Origin: Hippophae tibetana
Lineage: Eukaryota; Streptophyta; Magnoliopsida; Rosales; Elaeagnaceae
Assembly: GCA_037013495.1 (NCBI GenBank)
Contig: CM072810.1
Location: 86,102,449 to 86,166,448 of the forward strand
Direction: 5' to 3'
DNA: 64,000 bases
Shown here: positions 8,594-22,236 of the stretch, piece by piece
Numbering within the stretch: the first letter of the stretch is position 1
How the letters are laid out: every line of letters starts with the position of its first letter
The notes under the pieces: model-generated
Seen by the model: the letters and a program-made list of their open reading frames with translations, nothing else
Told to the model about the DNA's origin: nothing
The model's database searches: none
Made by a program: the position numbers and the translations under genes

Positions 8594-10990
8594 CCCCTAC
8601 TATTCTTTTGTAAAATTGACATTAGAAAATGTTTAAGCTTTCTTTTCCACTTATTGCTTTTTCCTAATGTTTATCATTATTTTGTTTTCTTTTTAAGTCT
8701 TAATACCCACCACAAGCATATTCATGTGAATTATATTATCTATCTCCACAATGAAAAAAGCTAATGGTTGGAGGTGGTTTTAGACAATATTTGTAACTTC
8801 TTGGTACATAGCAAGAAACATTCCTATAGAGGATGAACTTAATATTTCCATTCATATTTCTTTGCTTCTTACTTCTATAAGGCGTTTCGAAATTAGATTC
8901 TTAGGGGGAAAGCGATAACCAAATTGAATTAAAATACGGTGGATTCCAACATAACCAGAATAACTTATTAATAAGTTAAGAATATTGATGCCATAAATGA
9001 GTTAAAAATGTAAATTATTTAGCTCTTATATAAAATAATCAACAAAATTTCAAACGTTTGTAATTTTCCATTTTAAGACGTAATAAATTCAATTTAAATA
9101 TATAATAATTATAATGATATAAAATTTGGAGTAATGTTTCCCCTACTATTCTTTTGTAAAATTAACATTAGAAAATGTTTAAGCTTTCTTTTCCACTTAT
9201 TGCTTTTTCCTAATGTTTATCATTATATTGTTTTCTTTTTAAGTCTTAATACCCACCACAGGCATATTCATGTGAATTATAATATCTATCTTCCTAATGA
9301 AAAAAGGTGATTGATGGAGATTGTTTTAGACTATATTTGTAACTTCTTGGTACGCAGCAAGAAACATTTCTATAAAGGATGAACTTAATATTTCCATTCA
9401 TATTTCTTTGCTTCTTACTTCTATAAGGCGTTTCGAAATTAGATTCTTACGGGGAAATTGATAACCAAATTTAATTTCAATACAGTGCATTCCAACATAA
9501 CGAGAATAACTTATTAATAAGTTAAGAATATTGATGCCATAAATGAGTTAAAAATTTAAATTATTTATCTCTTATATAAAATAATCAACAAAATTTCAAA
9601 CGTTTGTAATTTGGCATTTTAAGACATAATAAGTTCAATTTAAATATATAATAATTACAATGATATAAAATTTGGAGTAATGTTTCCCCTACTATTCTTT
9701 TGTAAAATTGACATTAGAAAATGTTTAAGCTTTCTTTCCCACTTATTGCTTTTTCCTAATGTTTATCATTATTTTGTTTTCTTTTTAAGTCTTAATACCC
9801 ACCACAGGCATATTCATGTGAATTACATTATATCTCTTCCCAATGAAAAAAGGTGATGGATGGAGTTTGTTTTAGACAATATTTGTTACTTCTTGGTACG
9901 TAGCAAGAAACATTTCTGTAGAGGATGAGCTTAATATTTCCATTGATATTTCTTTGCTTCTTACTTCTATAAGGCGTTTGGAAATTAGATTCTTAGGGGG
10001 AAAGCAATAACCAAATTTAATTTCAATACGGTGGACTCCAACATAACTAGAATAACTTATTAATAAGTTAAGAATATTGATGCCATAAATGAGTTAAAAA
10101 TGTAAATTATTTATCCCTTATATAAAATAATCAACATAATTTCAAACATTTGTAATTTGGCATTTTAAGACGTAATAAATTCAATTTAAATAAATAATAA
10201 TTACAATGATATAAAATTTGGAGTAATGTTTCCCCTACTATTCTTTTGTAAAATTGACATTAGAAAATGTTTAAGCTTTCTTTTCCACTTATTGCTTTTT
10301 CCTAATGTTTATCATTATTTTGTTTTCTTTTTAAGTCTTAACACCCACCACAAGCATATTCATGTGAATTATATTATCTATCTCCACAATGAAAAAAGCT
10401 GATGGTTGGAGGTGGTTTTAGACAATATTTATAACTTCTTGGTACATAGCCAGAAACATTCCTATAGAGGATGAACTTAATATTTCCATTCATATTTCTT
10501 TGCTTCTTACTTCTATAAGGCGTTTCGAAATTAGATTCTTAGGGGGAAAGCGATAACCAAATTGAATTAAAATACGGTGGATTCCAACATAACCAGAATA
10601 ACTTATTAATAAGTTAAGAATATTGATGCCATAAATGAGTTAAAAATGTAAATTATTTAGCTCTTATATAAAATAATCAACAAAATTTCAAACGTTTGTA
10701 ATTTTCCATATTAAGACGTAATAAATTCAATTTAAATATATAATAATTATAATGATATAAAATTTGGAGTAATGTTTCCCCTACTATTCTTTTGTAAAAT
10801 TAACATTAGAAAATGTTTAAGCTTTCTTTTCCACTTATTGCTTTTTCCTAAGGTTTATCATTATATTGTTTTCTTTTTAAGTCTTAATACCCACCACAGG
10901 CATATTCATGTGAATTATAATATCTATCTTCCTAATGAAAAAAGGTGATTGATGGAGATTGTTTTAGACTATATTTGTAACTTCTTGGTA
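8591..10990 (+). repeat. Satellite segment copied with the LTR (matches 2171-4570)
   Basis: Monomers A B C A B and part of the last correspond to 2171-4570 at a constant offset of 6420 bp. Shared markers include CTAATGGTTGG (2341 and 8761; all other A monomers have CTGATGG), TTAACACCC in the fourth monomer and CCTAAGG in the fifth. Near 10985 the match switches: the left copy has GGTACGTAGC and CATTTCTATAAAGG, the right has GGTACATAGC and CATTCCTATAGAGG. That switch is the apparent edge of the duplicated unit. Confidence 0.88.
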
Positions 10991-13900
10991 CATAGCAAGA
11001 AACATTCCTATAGAGGATGAACTTAATATTTCCATTCATATTTCTTTGCTTCTTACTTCTATAAGGCGTTTCGAAATTAGATTCTTAGGGGGAAAGCGAT
11101 AACCAAATTGAATTAAAATACGGTGGATTCCAACATAACCATAATAACTTATTAATAAGTTAAGAATATTGATGCCATAAATGAGTTAAAAATGTAAATT
11201 ATTTAGCTCTAATATAAAATAATCAACAAAATTTCAAACGTTTGTAATTTTCCATTTTAAGACGTAATAAATTCAATTTAAATATATAATAATTATAATG
11301 ATATAAAATTTGGAGTAATGTTTCCCCTACTATTCTTTTGTAAAATTAACATTAGAAAATGTTTAAGCTTTCTTTTCCACTTATTGCTTTTTCCTAATGT
11401 TTATCATTATATTGTTTTCTTTTTAAGTCTTAATACCCACCACAGGCATATTCATGTGAATTATAATATCTATCTTCCTAATGAAAAAAGGTGATTGATG
11501 GAGATTGTTTTAGACTATATTTGTAACTTCTTGGTACGCAGCAAGAAACATTTCTATAAAGGATGAGCTTAATATTTCCATTCATATTTCTTTGCTTCTT
11601 ACTTCTATAAGGCGTTTCGAAATTAGATTCTTACGGGGAAATTGATAACCAAATTTAATTTCAATACAGTGCATTCCAACATAACGAGAATAACTTATTA
11701 ATAAGTTAAGAATATTGATGCCATAAATGAGTTAAAAATTTAAATTATTTATCTCTTATATAAAATAATCAACAAAATTTCAAACGTTTGTAATTTGGCA
11801 TTTTAAGACATAATAAGTTCAATTTAAATATATAATAATTACAATGATATAAAATTTGGAGTAATGTTTCCCCTACTATTCTTTTGTAAAATTGACATTA
11901 GAAAATGTTTAAGCTTTCTTTCCCACTTATTGCTTTTTCCTAATGTTTATCATTATTTTGTTTTCTTTTTAAGTCTTAATACCCACCACAGGCATATTCA
12001 TGTGAATTACATTATATCTCTTCCCAATGAAAAAAGGTGATGGATGGAGTTTGTTTTAGACAATATTTGTTACTTCTTGGTACGTAGCAAGAAACATTTC
12101 TGTAGAGGATGAGCTTAATATTTCCATTGATATTTCTTTGCTTCTTACTTCTATAAGGCGTTTGGAAATTAGATTCTTAGGGGGAAAGCAATAACCAAAT
12201 TTAATTTCAATACGGTGGACTCCAACATAACTAGAATAACTTATTAATAAGTTAAGAATATTGATGCCATAAATGAGTTAAAAATGTAAATTATTTATCC
12301 CTTATATAAAATAATCAACATAATTTCAAACATTTGTAATTTGGCATTTTAAGACGTAATAAATTCAATTTAAATAAATAATAATTACAATGATATAAAA
12401 TTTGGAGTAATGTTTCCCCTACTATTCTTTTGTAAAATTGACATTAGAAAATGTTTAAGCTTTCTTTTCCACTTATTGCTTTTTCCTAATGTTTATCATT
12501 ATTTTGTTTTCTTTTTAAGTCTTAACACCCACCACAAGCATATTCATGTGAATTATATTATCTATCTCCACAATGAAAAAAGCTGATGGTTGGAGGTGGT
12601 TTTAGACAATATTTATAACTTCTTGGTACATAGCAAGAAACATTCCTATAGAGGATGAACTTAATATTTCCATTCATATTTCTTTGCTTCTTACTTCTAT
12701 AAGGCGTTTCGAAATTAGATTCTTAGGGGGAAAGCGATAACCAAATTGAATTAAAATACGGTGGATTCCAACATAACCAGAATAACTTATTAATAAGTTA
12801 AGAATATTGATGCCATAAATGAGTTAAAAATGTAAATTATTTAGCTCTTATATAAAATAATCAACAAAATTTCAAACGTTTGTAATTTTCCATATTAAGA
12901 CGTAATAAATTCAATTTAAATATATAATAATTATAATGATATAAAATTTGGAGTAATGTTTCCCCTACTATTCTTTTGTAAAATTAACATTAGAAAATGT
13001 TTAAGCTTTCTTTTCCACTTATTGCTTTTTCCTAAGGTTTATCATTATATTGTTTTCTTTTTAAGTCTTAATACCCACCACAGGCATATTCATGTGAATT
13101 ATAATATCTATCTTCCTAATGAAAAAAGGTGATTGATGGAGATTGTTTTAGACTATATTTGTAACTTCTTGGTACGTAGCAAGAAACATTTCTATAGAGG
13201 ATGAGCTTAATATTTCCATTCATATTTCTTTGCTTCTTACTTCTATAAGGCGTTTCGAAATTAGATTCTTACGGGGAAATTGATAACCAAATTTAATTTC
13301 AATACAGTGCATTCCAACATAACCAGAATAACTTATTAATAAGTTAAGAATATTGATGCCATAAATGAGTTAAAAATTTAAATTATTTATCTCTTATATA
13401 AAATAATCAACAAAATTTCAAACGTTTGTAATTTGGCATTTTAAGACGTAATAAGTTCAATTTAAATATATAATAATTACAATGATTAAAATTTGGAGTA
13501 ATGTTTCCCCTACTATTCTTTTGTAAAATTGACATTAGAAAATGTTTAAGCTTTCTTTTCCACTTATTGCTTTTTCCTAATGTTTATCATTATATTGTTT
13601 TCTTTTTAAGTCTTAATACCCACCACAGGCATATTCATGTGAATTATATTATCTATCTTCCTAATGAAAAAAGGTGATTGATGGAGATTGTTTTAGACTA
13701 TATTTGTAACTTCTTGGTACGTAGCAAGAAACATTTCTGTAGAGGATGAGCTTAATATTTCCATTCATATTTCTTTGCTTCTTACTTCTATAAGGCGTTT
13801 CGAAATTAGATTCTTACGGGGAAATTGATAACCAAATTTAATTTCAATACAGTGCATTCCAACATAACCAGAATAAATTATTAATAAGTTAAGAATATTG

Positions 13901-16233
13901 ATGCCATAAATGAGTTAAAAATTTAAATTATTTATCTATTATATAAAATAATCAACAAAATTTCAAACGTTTGTAATTTGGCATTTTAAGACGTAATAAG
14001 TTCAATTTAAATATATAATAATTACAATGATATAAAATTTGGAGTAATGTTTCCCCTACTATTCTTTTGTAAAATTGACATTAGAAAATGTTTAAGCTTT
14101 CTTTCCCACTTATTGCTTTTTCCTAATGTTTATAATTATTTTGTTTTCTTTTTAAGTCTTAATACCCACCACAGGCATATTCATGTGAATTACATTATAT
14201 CTCTTCCCAATGAAAAAAGGTGATGGATGGAGTTTGTTTTAGACAATATTTGTTACTTCTTGGTACGTAGCAAGAAACATTTCTGTAGAGGATGAGCTTA
14301 ATATTTCCATTGATATTTCTTTGCTTCTTACTTCTATAAGGCGTTTGGAAATTAGATTCTTAGGGGGAAAGCAATAACCAAATTTAATTTCAATACGGTG
14401 GACTCCAACATAACTAGAATAACTTATTAATAAGTTAAGAATATTGATGCCATAAATGAGTTAAAAATGTAAATTATTTATCCCTTATATAAAATAATCA
14501 ACATAATTTCAAACATTTGTAATTTGGCATTTTAAGACGTAATAAATTCAATTTAAATAAATAATAATTACAATGATATAAAATTTGGAGTAATGTTTCC
14601 CCTACTATTCTTTTGTAAAATTGACATTAGAAAATGTTTAAGCTTTCTTTTCCACTTATTGCTTTTTCCTAATGTTTATCATTATTTTGTTTTCTTTTTA
14701 AGTCTTAATACCCACCACAAGCATATTCATGAGAATTATATTATCTATCTCCACAATGAAAAAAGCTGATGGTTGGAGGTGGTTTTAGACAATATTTGTA
14801 ACTTCTTGGTACATAGCAAGAAACATTCCTATAGAGGATGAACTTAATATTTCTATTCATATTTCTTTGCTTCTTACTTCTATAAGGCGTTTGGAAATTA
14901 GATTCTTAGGGGGAAAGCGATAACCAAATTTAATTTCAATACGGTGCATTCCAACATAACTAGAATAACTTATTAATAAGTTAAGAATATTGATGCCATA
15001 AATGAGTTAAAAATTTAAATTATTTATCTCTTATATAAAATAATCAACAAAATTTCAAACGTTTGTAAGTAGGCATTTTAAGACGTAAAAAATTCCACTT
15101 AAATATATAATAATTACAATGATATAAAATTTGGAGTAATGTTTCCCCTACTATTCTTTTGTAAAATTGACATTAGAAAATGTTTAAGCTTTCTTTTCCA
15201 CTTATTGCTTTTTCCTAATGTTTATCATTATATTGTTTTCTTTTTAAGTCTTAATACCCACCACAGGCATATTCATGTGAATTATATTATCTATCTTCCT
15301 AATGAAAAAAGGTGATTGATGGAGATTGTTTTAGACTATATTTGTAACTTCTTGGTACGTAGCAAGAAACATTTCTGTAGAGGATGAGCTTAATATTTCC
15401 ATTCATATTTCTTTGCTTCTTACTTCTATAAGGCGTTTCGAAATTAGATTCTTACGGGGAAATTGATAACCAAATTTAATTTCAATACAGTGCATTCCAA
15501 TATAACCAGAATAACTTATTAATAAGTTAAGAATATTGATGCCATAAATGAGTTAAAAATGTAAATTATTTAGCTCTTATATAAAATAATCAACAAAATT
15601 TCAAACGTTTGTAATTTTCCATATTAAGACGTAATAAGTTCAATTTAAATATATAATAATTACAATGATATAAAATTTGGAGTAATGTTACCCCTACTAT
15701 TCTTTTGTAAAATTGACATTAGAAAATGTTTAAGCTTTCTTTCCCACTTATTGCTTTTTCCTAATGTTTATGATTATTTTGTTTTCTTTTTAAGTCTTAA
15801 TACCCACCACAGGCATATTCATGTGAATTACATTATATCTCTTCCCAATGAAAAAAGGTGATGGATGGAGTTTGTTTTAGACAATATTTGTTACTTCTTG
15901 GTACGTAGCAAGAAACATTTCTGTAGAGGATGAGCTTAATATTTCCATTGATATTTCTTTGCTTCTTACTTCTATAAGGCGTTTGGAAATTAGATTCTTA
16001 GGGGGAAAGCAATAACCAAATTTAATTTCAATACGGTGGACTCCAACATAACTAGAATAACTTATTAATAAGTTAAGAATATTGATGCCATAAATGAGTT
16101 AAAAATGTAAATTATTTATCCCTTATATAAAATAATCAACATAATTTCAAACATTTGTAATTTGGCATTTTAAGACGTAATAAATTCAATTTAAATAAAT
16201 AATAATTACAATGATATAAAATTTGGAGTAATG
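10775..16233 (+). repeat. 11-mer higher-order unit, copy 1 (first 10 monomers)
   Basis: The order is B B C A B B C A B C. It matches 16780-22236 monomer by monomer at an offset of 6003-6005 bp. Shared private marks include a 1-bp deletion giving AATGATTAAAA (13486 and 19490), AATAAATTATTAATAAG (13874 and 19878) and TTTATGATTATTTTG (15767 and 21770). The eleventh monomer (16234) is type A with TTAACACCC, whereas its partner position in copy 2 (22237) is type C, so the match ends there. Confidence 0.87.
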
Positions 16234-16779
16234 TTTCCCCTACTATTCTTTTGTAAAATTGACATTAGAAAATGTTTAAGCTTTCTTTTCCACTTATTGC
16301 TTTTTCCTAATGTTTATCATTATTTTGTTTTCTTTTTAAGTCTTAACACCCACCACAAGCATATTCATGTGAATTATATTATCTATCTCCACAATGAAAA
16401 AAGCTGATGGTTGGAGGTGGTTTTAGACAATATTTATAACTTCTTGGTACATAGCAAGAAACATTCCTATAGAGGATGAACTTAATATTTCCATTCATAT
16501 TTCTTTGCTTCTTACTTCTATAAGGCGTTTCGAAATTAGATTCTTAGGGGGAAAGCGATAACCAAATTGAATTAAAATACGGTGGATTCCAACATAACCA
16601 GAATAACTTATTAATAAGTTAAGAATATTGATGCCATAAATGAGTTAAAAATGTAAATTATTTAGCTCTTATATAAAATAATCAACAAAATTTCAAACGT
16701 TTGTAATTTTCCATATTAAGACGTAATAAATTCAATTTAAATATATAATAATTATAATGATATAAAATTTGGAGTAATG

Positions 16780-19700
16780 TTTCCCCTACTATTCTTTTGT
16801 AAAATTAACATTAGAAAATGTTTAAGCTTTCTTTTCCACTTATTGCTTTTTCCTAAGGTTTATCATTATATTGTTTTCTTTTTAAGTCTTAATACCCACC
16901 ACAGGCATATTCATGTGAATTATAATATCTATCTTCCTAATGAAAAAAGGTGATTGATGGAGATTGTTTTAGACTATATTTGTAACTTCTTGGTACATAG
17001 CAAGAAACATTCCTATAGAGGATGAACTTAATATTTCCATTCATATTTCTTTGCTTCTTACTTCTATAAGGCGTTTCGAAATTAGATTCTTAGGGGGAAA
17101 GCGATAACCAAATTGAATTAAAATACGGTGGATTCCAACATAACCACAATAACTTATTAATAAGTTAAGAATATTGATGCCATAAATGAGTTAAAATGTA
17201 AATTATTTAGCTCTTATATAAAATAATCAACAAAATTTCAAACGTTTGTAATTTTCCATTTTAAGACGTAATAAATTCAATTTAAATATATAATAATTAT
17301 AATGATATAAAATTTGGAGTAATGTTTCCCCTACTATTCTTTTGTAAAATTAACATTAGAAAATGTTTAAGCTTTCTTTTCCACTTATTGCTTTTTCCTA
17401 ATGTTTATCATTATATTGTTTTCTTTTTAAGTCTTAATACCCACCACAGGCATATTCATGTGAATTATATTATCTATCTTCCTATTGAAAAAAGGTGATT
17501 GATGGAGATTGTTTTAGACTATATTTGTAACTTCTTGGTACGCAGCAAGAAACATTTCTATAAAGGATGAGCTTAATATTTCCATTCATATTTCTTTGCT
17601 TCTTACTTCTATAAGGCGTTTCGAAATTAGATTCTTACGGGGAAATTGATAACCAAATTTAATTTCAATACAGTGCATTCCAACATAACGAGAATAACTT
17701 ATTAATAAGTTAAGAATATTGATGCCATAAATGAGTTAAAAATTTAAATTATTTATCTCTTATATAAAATAATCAACAAAATTTCAAACGTTTGTAATTT
17801 GGCATTTTAAGACATAATAAGTTCAATTTAAATATATAATAATTACAATGATATAAAATTTGGAGTAATGTTTCCCCTACTATTCTTTTGTAAAATTGAC
17901 ATTAGAAAATGTTTAAGCTTTCTTTCCCACTTATTGCTTTTTCCTAATGTTTATCATTATTTTGTTTTCTTTTTAAGTCTTAATACCCACCACAGGCATA
18001 TTCATGTGAATTACATTATATCTCTTCCCAATGAAAAAAGGTGATGGATGGAGTTTGTTTTAGACAATATTTGTTACTTCTTGGTACGTAGCAAGAAACA
18101 TTTCTGTAGAGGATGAGCTTAATATTTCCATTGATATTTCTTTGCTTCTTACTTCTATAAGGCGTTTGGAAATTAGATTCTTAGGGGGAAAGCAATAACC
18201 AAATTTAATTTCAATACGGTGGACTCCAACATAACTAGAATAACTTATTAATAAGTTAAGAATATTGATGCCATAAATGAGTTAAAAATGTAAATTATTT
18301 ATCCCTTATATAAAATAATCAACATAATTTCAAACATTTGTAATTTGGCATTTTAAGACGTAATAAATTCAATTTAAATAAATAATAATTACAATGATAT
18401 AAAATTTGGAGTAATGTTTCCCCTACTATTCTTTTGTAAAATTGACATTAGAAAATGTTTAAGCTTTCTTTTCCACTTATTGCTTTTTCCTAATGTTTAT
18501 CATTATTTTGTTTTCTTTTTAAGTCTTAACACCCACCACAAGCATATTCATGTGAATTATATTATCTATCTCCACAATGAAAAAAGCTGATGGTTGGAGG
18601 TGGTTTTAGACAATATTTATAACTTCTTGGTACATAGCAAGAAACATTCCTATAGAGGATGAACTTAATATTTCCATTCATATTTCTTTGCTTCTTACTT
18701 CTATAAGGCGTTTCGAAATTAGATTCTTAGGGGGAAAGCGATAACCAAATTGAATTAAAATACGGTGGATTCCAACATAACCAGAATAACTTATTAATAA
18801 GTTAAGAATATTGATGCCATAAATGAGTTAAAAATGTAAATTATTTAGCTCTTATATAAAATAATCAACAAAATTTCAAACGTTTGTAATTTTCCATATT
18901 AAGACGTAATAAATTCAATTTAAATATATAATAATTATAATGATATAAAATTTGGAGTAATGTTTCCCCTACTATTCTTTTGTAAAATTAACATTAGAAA
19001 ATGTTTAAGCTTTCTTTTCCACTTATTGCTTTTTCCTAAGGTTTATCATTATATTGTTTTCTTTTTAAGTCTTAATACCCACCACAGGCATATTCATGTG
19101 AATTATAATATCTATCTTCCTAATGAAAAAAGGTGATTGATGGAGATTGTTTTAGACTATATTTGTAACTTCTTGGTACGTAGCAAGAAACATTTCTATA
19201 GAGGATGAGCTTAATATTTCCATTCATATTTCTTTGCTTCTTACTTCTATAAGGCGTTTCGAAATTAGATTCTTACGGGGAAATTGATAACCAAATTTAA
19301 TTTCAATACAGTGCATTCCAACATAACCAGAATAACTTATTAATAAGTTAAGAATATTGATGCCATAAATGAGTTAAAAATTTAAATTATTTATCTCTTA
19401 TATAAAATAATCAACAAAATTTCAAACGTTTGTAATTTGGCATTTTAAGACGTAATAAGTTCAATTTAAATATATAATAATTACAATGATTAAAATTTGG
19501 AGTAATGTTTCCCCTACTATTCTTTTGTAAAATTGACATTAGAAAATGTTTAAGCTTTCTTTTCCACTTATTGCTTTTTCCTAATGTTTATCATTATATT
19601 GTTTTCTTTTTAAGTCTTAATACCCACCACAGGCATATTCATGTGAATTATATTATCTATCTTCCTAATGAAAAAAGGTGATTGATGGAGATTGTTTTAG

Positions 19701-22236
19701 ACTATATTTGTAACTTCTTGGTACGTAGCAAGAAACATTTCTGTAGAGGATGAGCTTAATATTTCCATTCATATTTCTTTGCTTCTTACTTCTATAAGGC
19801 GTTTCGAAATTAGATTCTTACGGGGAAATTGATAACCAAATTTAATTTCAATACAGTGCATTCCAACATAACCAGAATAAATTATTAATAAGTTAAGAAT
19901 ATTGATGCCATAAATGAGTTAAAAATTTAAATTATTTATCTATTATATAAAATAATCAATAAAATTTCAAACGTTTGTAATTTGGCATTTTAAGACGTAA
20001 TAAGTTCAATTTAAATATATAATAATTACAATGATATAAAATTTGGAGTAATGTTTCCCCTACTATTCTTTTGTAAAATTGACATTAGAAAATGTTTAAG
20101 CTTTCTTTCCCACTTATTGCTTTTTCCTAATGTTTATAATTATTTTGTTTTCTTTTTAAGTCTTAATACCCACCACAGGCATATTCATGTGAATTACATT
20201 ATATCTCTTCCCAATGAAAAAAGGTGAGGATGGAGTTTGTTTTAGACAATATTTGTTACTTCTTGGTACGTAGCAAGAAACATTTCTGTAGAGGATGAGC
20301 TTAATATTTCCATTGATATTTCTTTGCTTCTTACTTCTATAAGGCGTTTGGAAATTAGATTCTTAGGGGGAAAGCAATAACCAAATTTAATTTCAATACG
20401 GTGGACTCCAACATAACTAGAATAACTTATTAATAAGTTAAGAATATTGATGCCATAAATGAGTTAAAAATGTAAATTATTTATCCCTTATATAAAATAA
20501 TCAACATAATTTCAAACATTTGTAATTTGGCATTTTAAGACGTAATAAATTCAATTTAAATAAATAATAATTACAATGATATAAAATTTGGAGTAATGTT
20601 TCCCCTACTATTCTTTTGTAAAATTGACATTAGAAAATGTTTAAGCTTTCTTTTCCACTTATTGCTTTTTCCTAATGTTTATCATTATTTTGTTTTCTTT
20701 TTAAGTCTTAATACCCACCACAAGCATATTCATGAGAATTATATTATCTATCTCCACAATGAAAAAAGCTGATGGTTGGAGGTGGTTTTAGACAATATTT
20801 GTAACTTCTTGGTACATAGCAAGAAACATTCCTATAGAGGATGAACTTAATATTTCTATTCATATTTCTTTGCTTCTTACTTCTATAAGGCGTTTGGAAA
20901 TTAGATTCTTAGGGGGAAAGCGATAACCAAATTTAATTTCAATACGGTGCATTCCAACATAACTAGAATAACTTATTAATAAGTTAAGAATATTGATGCC
21001 ATAAATGAGTTAAAAATTTAAATTATTTATCTCTTATATAAAATAATCAACAAAATTTCAAACGTTTGTAAGTAGGCATTTTAAGACGTAAAAAATTCCA
21101 CTTAAATATATAATAATTACAATGATATAAAATTTGGAGTAATGTTTCCCCTACTATTCTTTTGTAAAATTGACATTAGAAAATGTTTAAGCTTTCTTTT
21201 CCACTTATTGCTTTTTCCTAATGTTTATCATTATATTGTTTTCTTTTTAAGTCTTAATACCCACCACAGGCATATTCATGTGAATTATATTATCTATCTT
21301 CCTAATGAAAAAAGGTGATTGATGGAGATTGTTTTAGACTATATTTGTAACTTCTTGGTACGTAGCAAGAAACATTTCTGTAGAGGATGAGCTTAATATT
21401 TCCATTCATATTTCTTTGCTTCTTACTTCTATAAGGCGTTTCGAAATTAGATTCTTATGGGGAAATTGATAACCAAATTTAATTTCAATACAGTGCATTC
21501 CAATATAACCAGAATAACTTATTAATAAGTTAAGAATATTGATGCCATAAATGAGTTAAAAATTTAAATTATTTATCTCTTATATAAAATAATCAACAAA
21601 ATTTCAAACGTTTGTAATTTGGCATTTTAAGACGTAATAAGTTCAATTTAAATATATAATAGTTACAATGATATAAAATTTGGAGTAATGTTTCCCCTAC
21701 TATTCTTTTGTAAAATTGACATTAGAAAATGTTTAAGCTTTCTTTCCCACTTATTGCTTTTTCCTAATGTTTATGATTATTTTGTTTTCTTTTTAAGTCT
21801 TAATACCCACCACAGGCATATTCATGTGAATTACATTATATCTCTTCCCAATGAAAAAAGGTGATGGATGGAGTTTGTTTTAGACAATATTTGTTACTTC
21901 TTGGTACGTAGCAAGAAACATTTCTGTAGAGGATGAGCTTAATATTTCCATTGATATTTCTTTGCTTCTTACTTCTATAAGGCGTTTGGAAATTAGATTC
22001 TTAGGGGGAAAGAAATAACCAAATTTAATTTCAATACAGTGCATTCCAATATAACCAGAATAACTTATTAATAAGTTAAGAATATTGATGCCATAAATGA
22101 GTTAAAAATTTAAATTATTTATCTCTTATATAAAATAATCAACAAAATTTCAAACGTTTGTAATTTGGCATTTTAAGACGTAATAAGTTCAATTTAAATA
22201 TATAATAATTACAATGATATAAAATTTGGAGTAATG
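16780..22236 (+). repeat. 11-mer higher-order unit, copy 2 (10 matched monomers)
   Basis: The order is again B B C A B B C A B C. Small differences from copy 1 include a lost A in GAGTTAAAATG near 17190, a 1-bp deletion giving GGTGAGGATGG near 20224, and a different tail in the ninth monomer (TTTGGCATTTT here, TTTTCCATATT at 15617). Its second half also forms the start of the 12-mer unit described next, so the 11-mer and 12-mer phases overlap. Confidence 0.85.
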
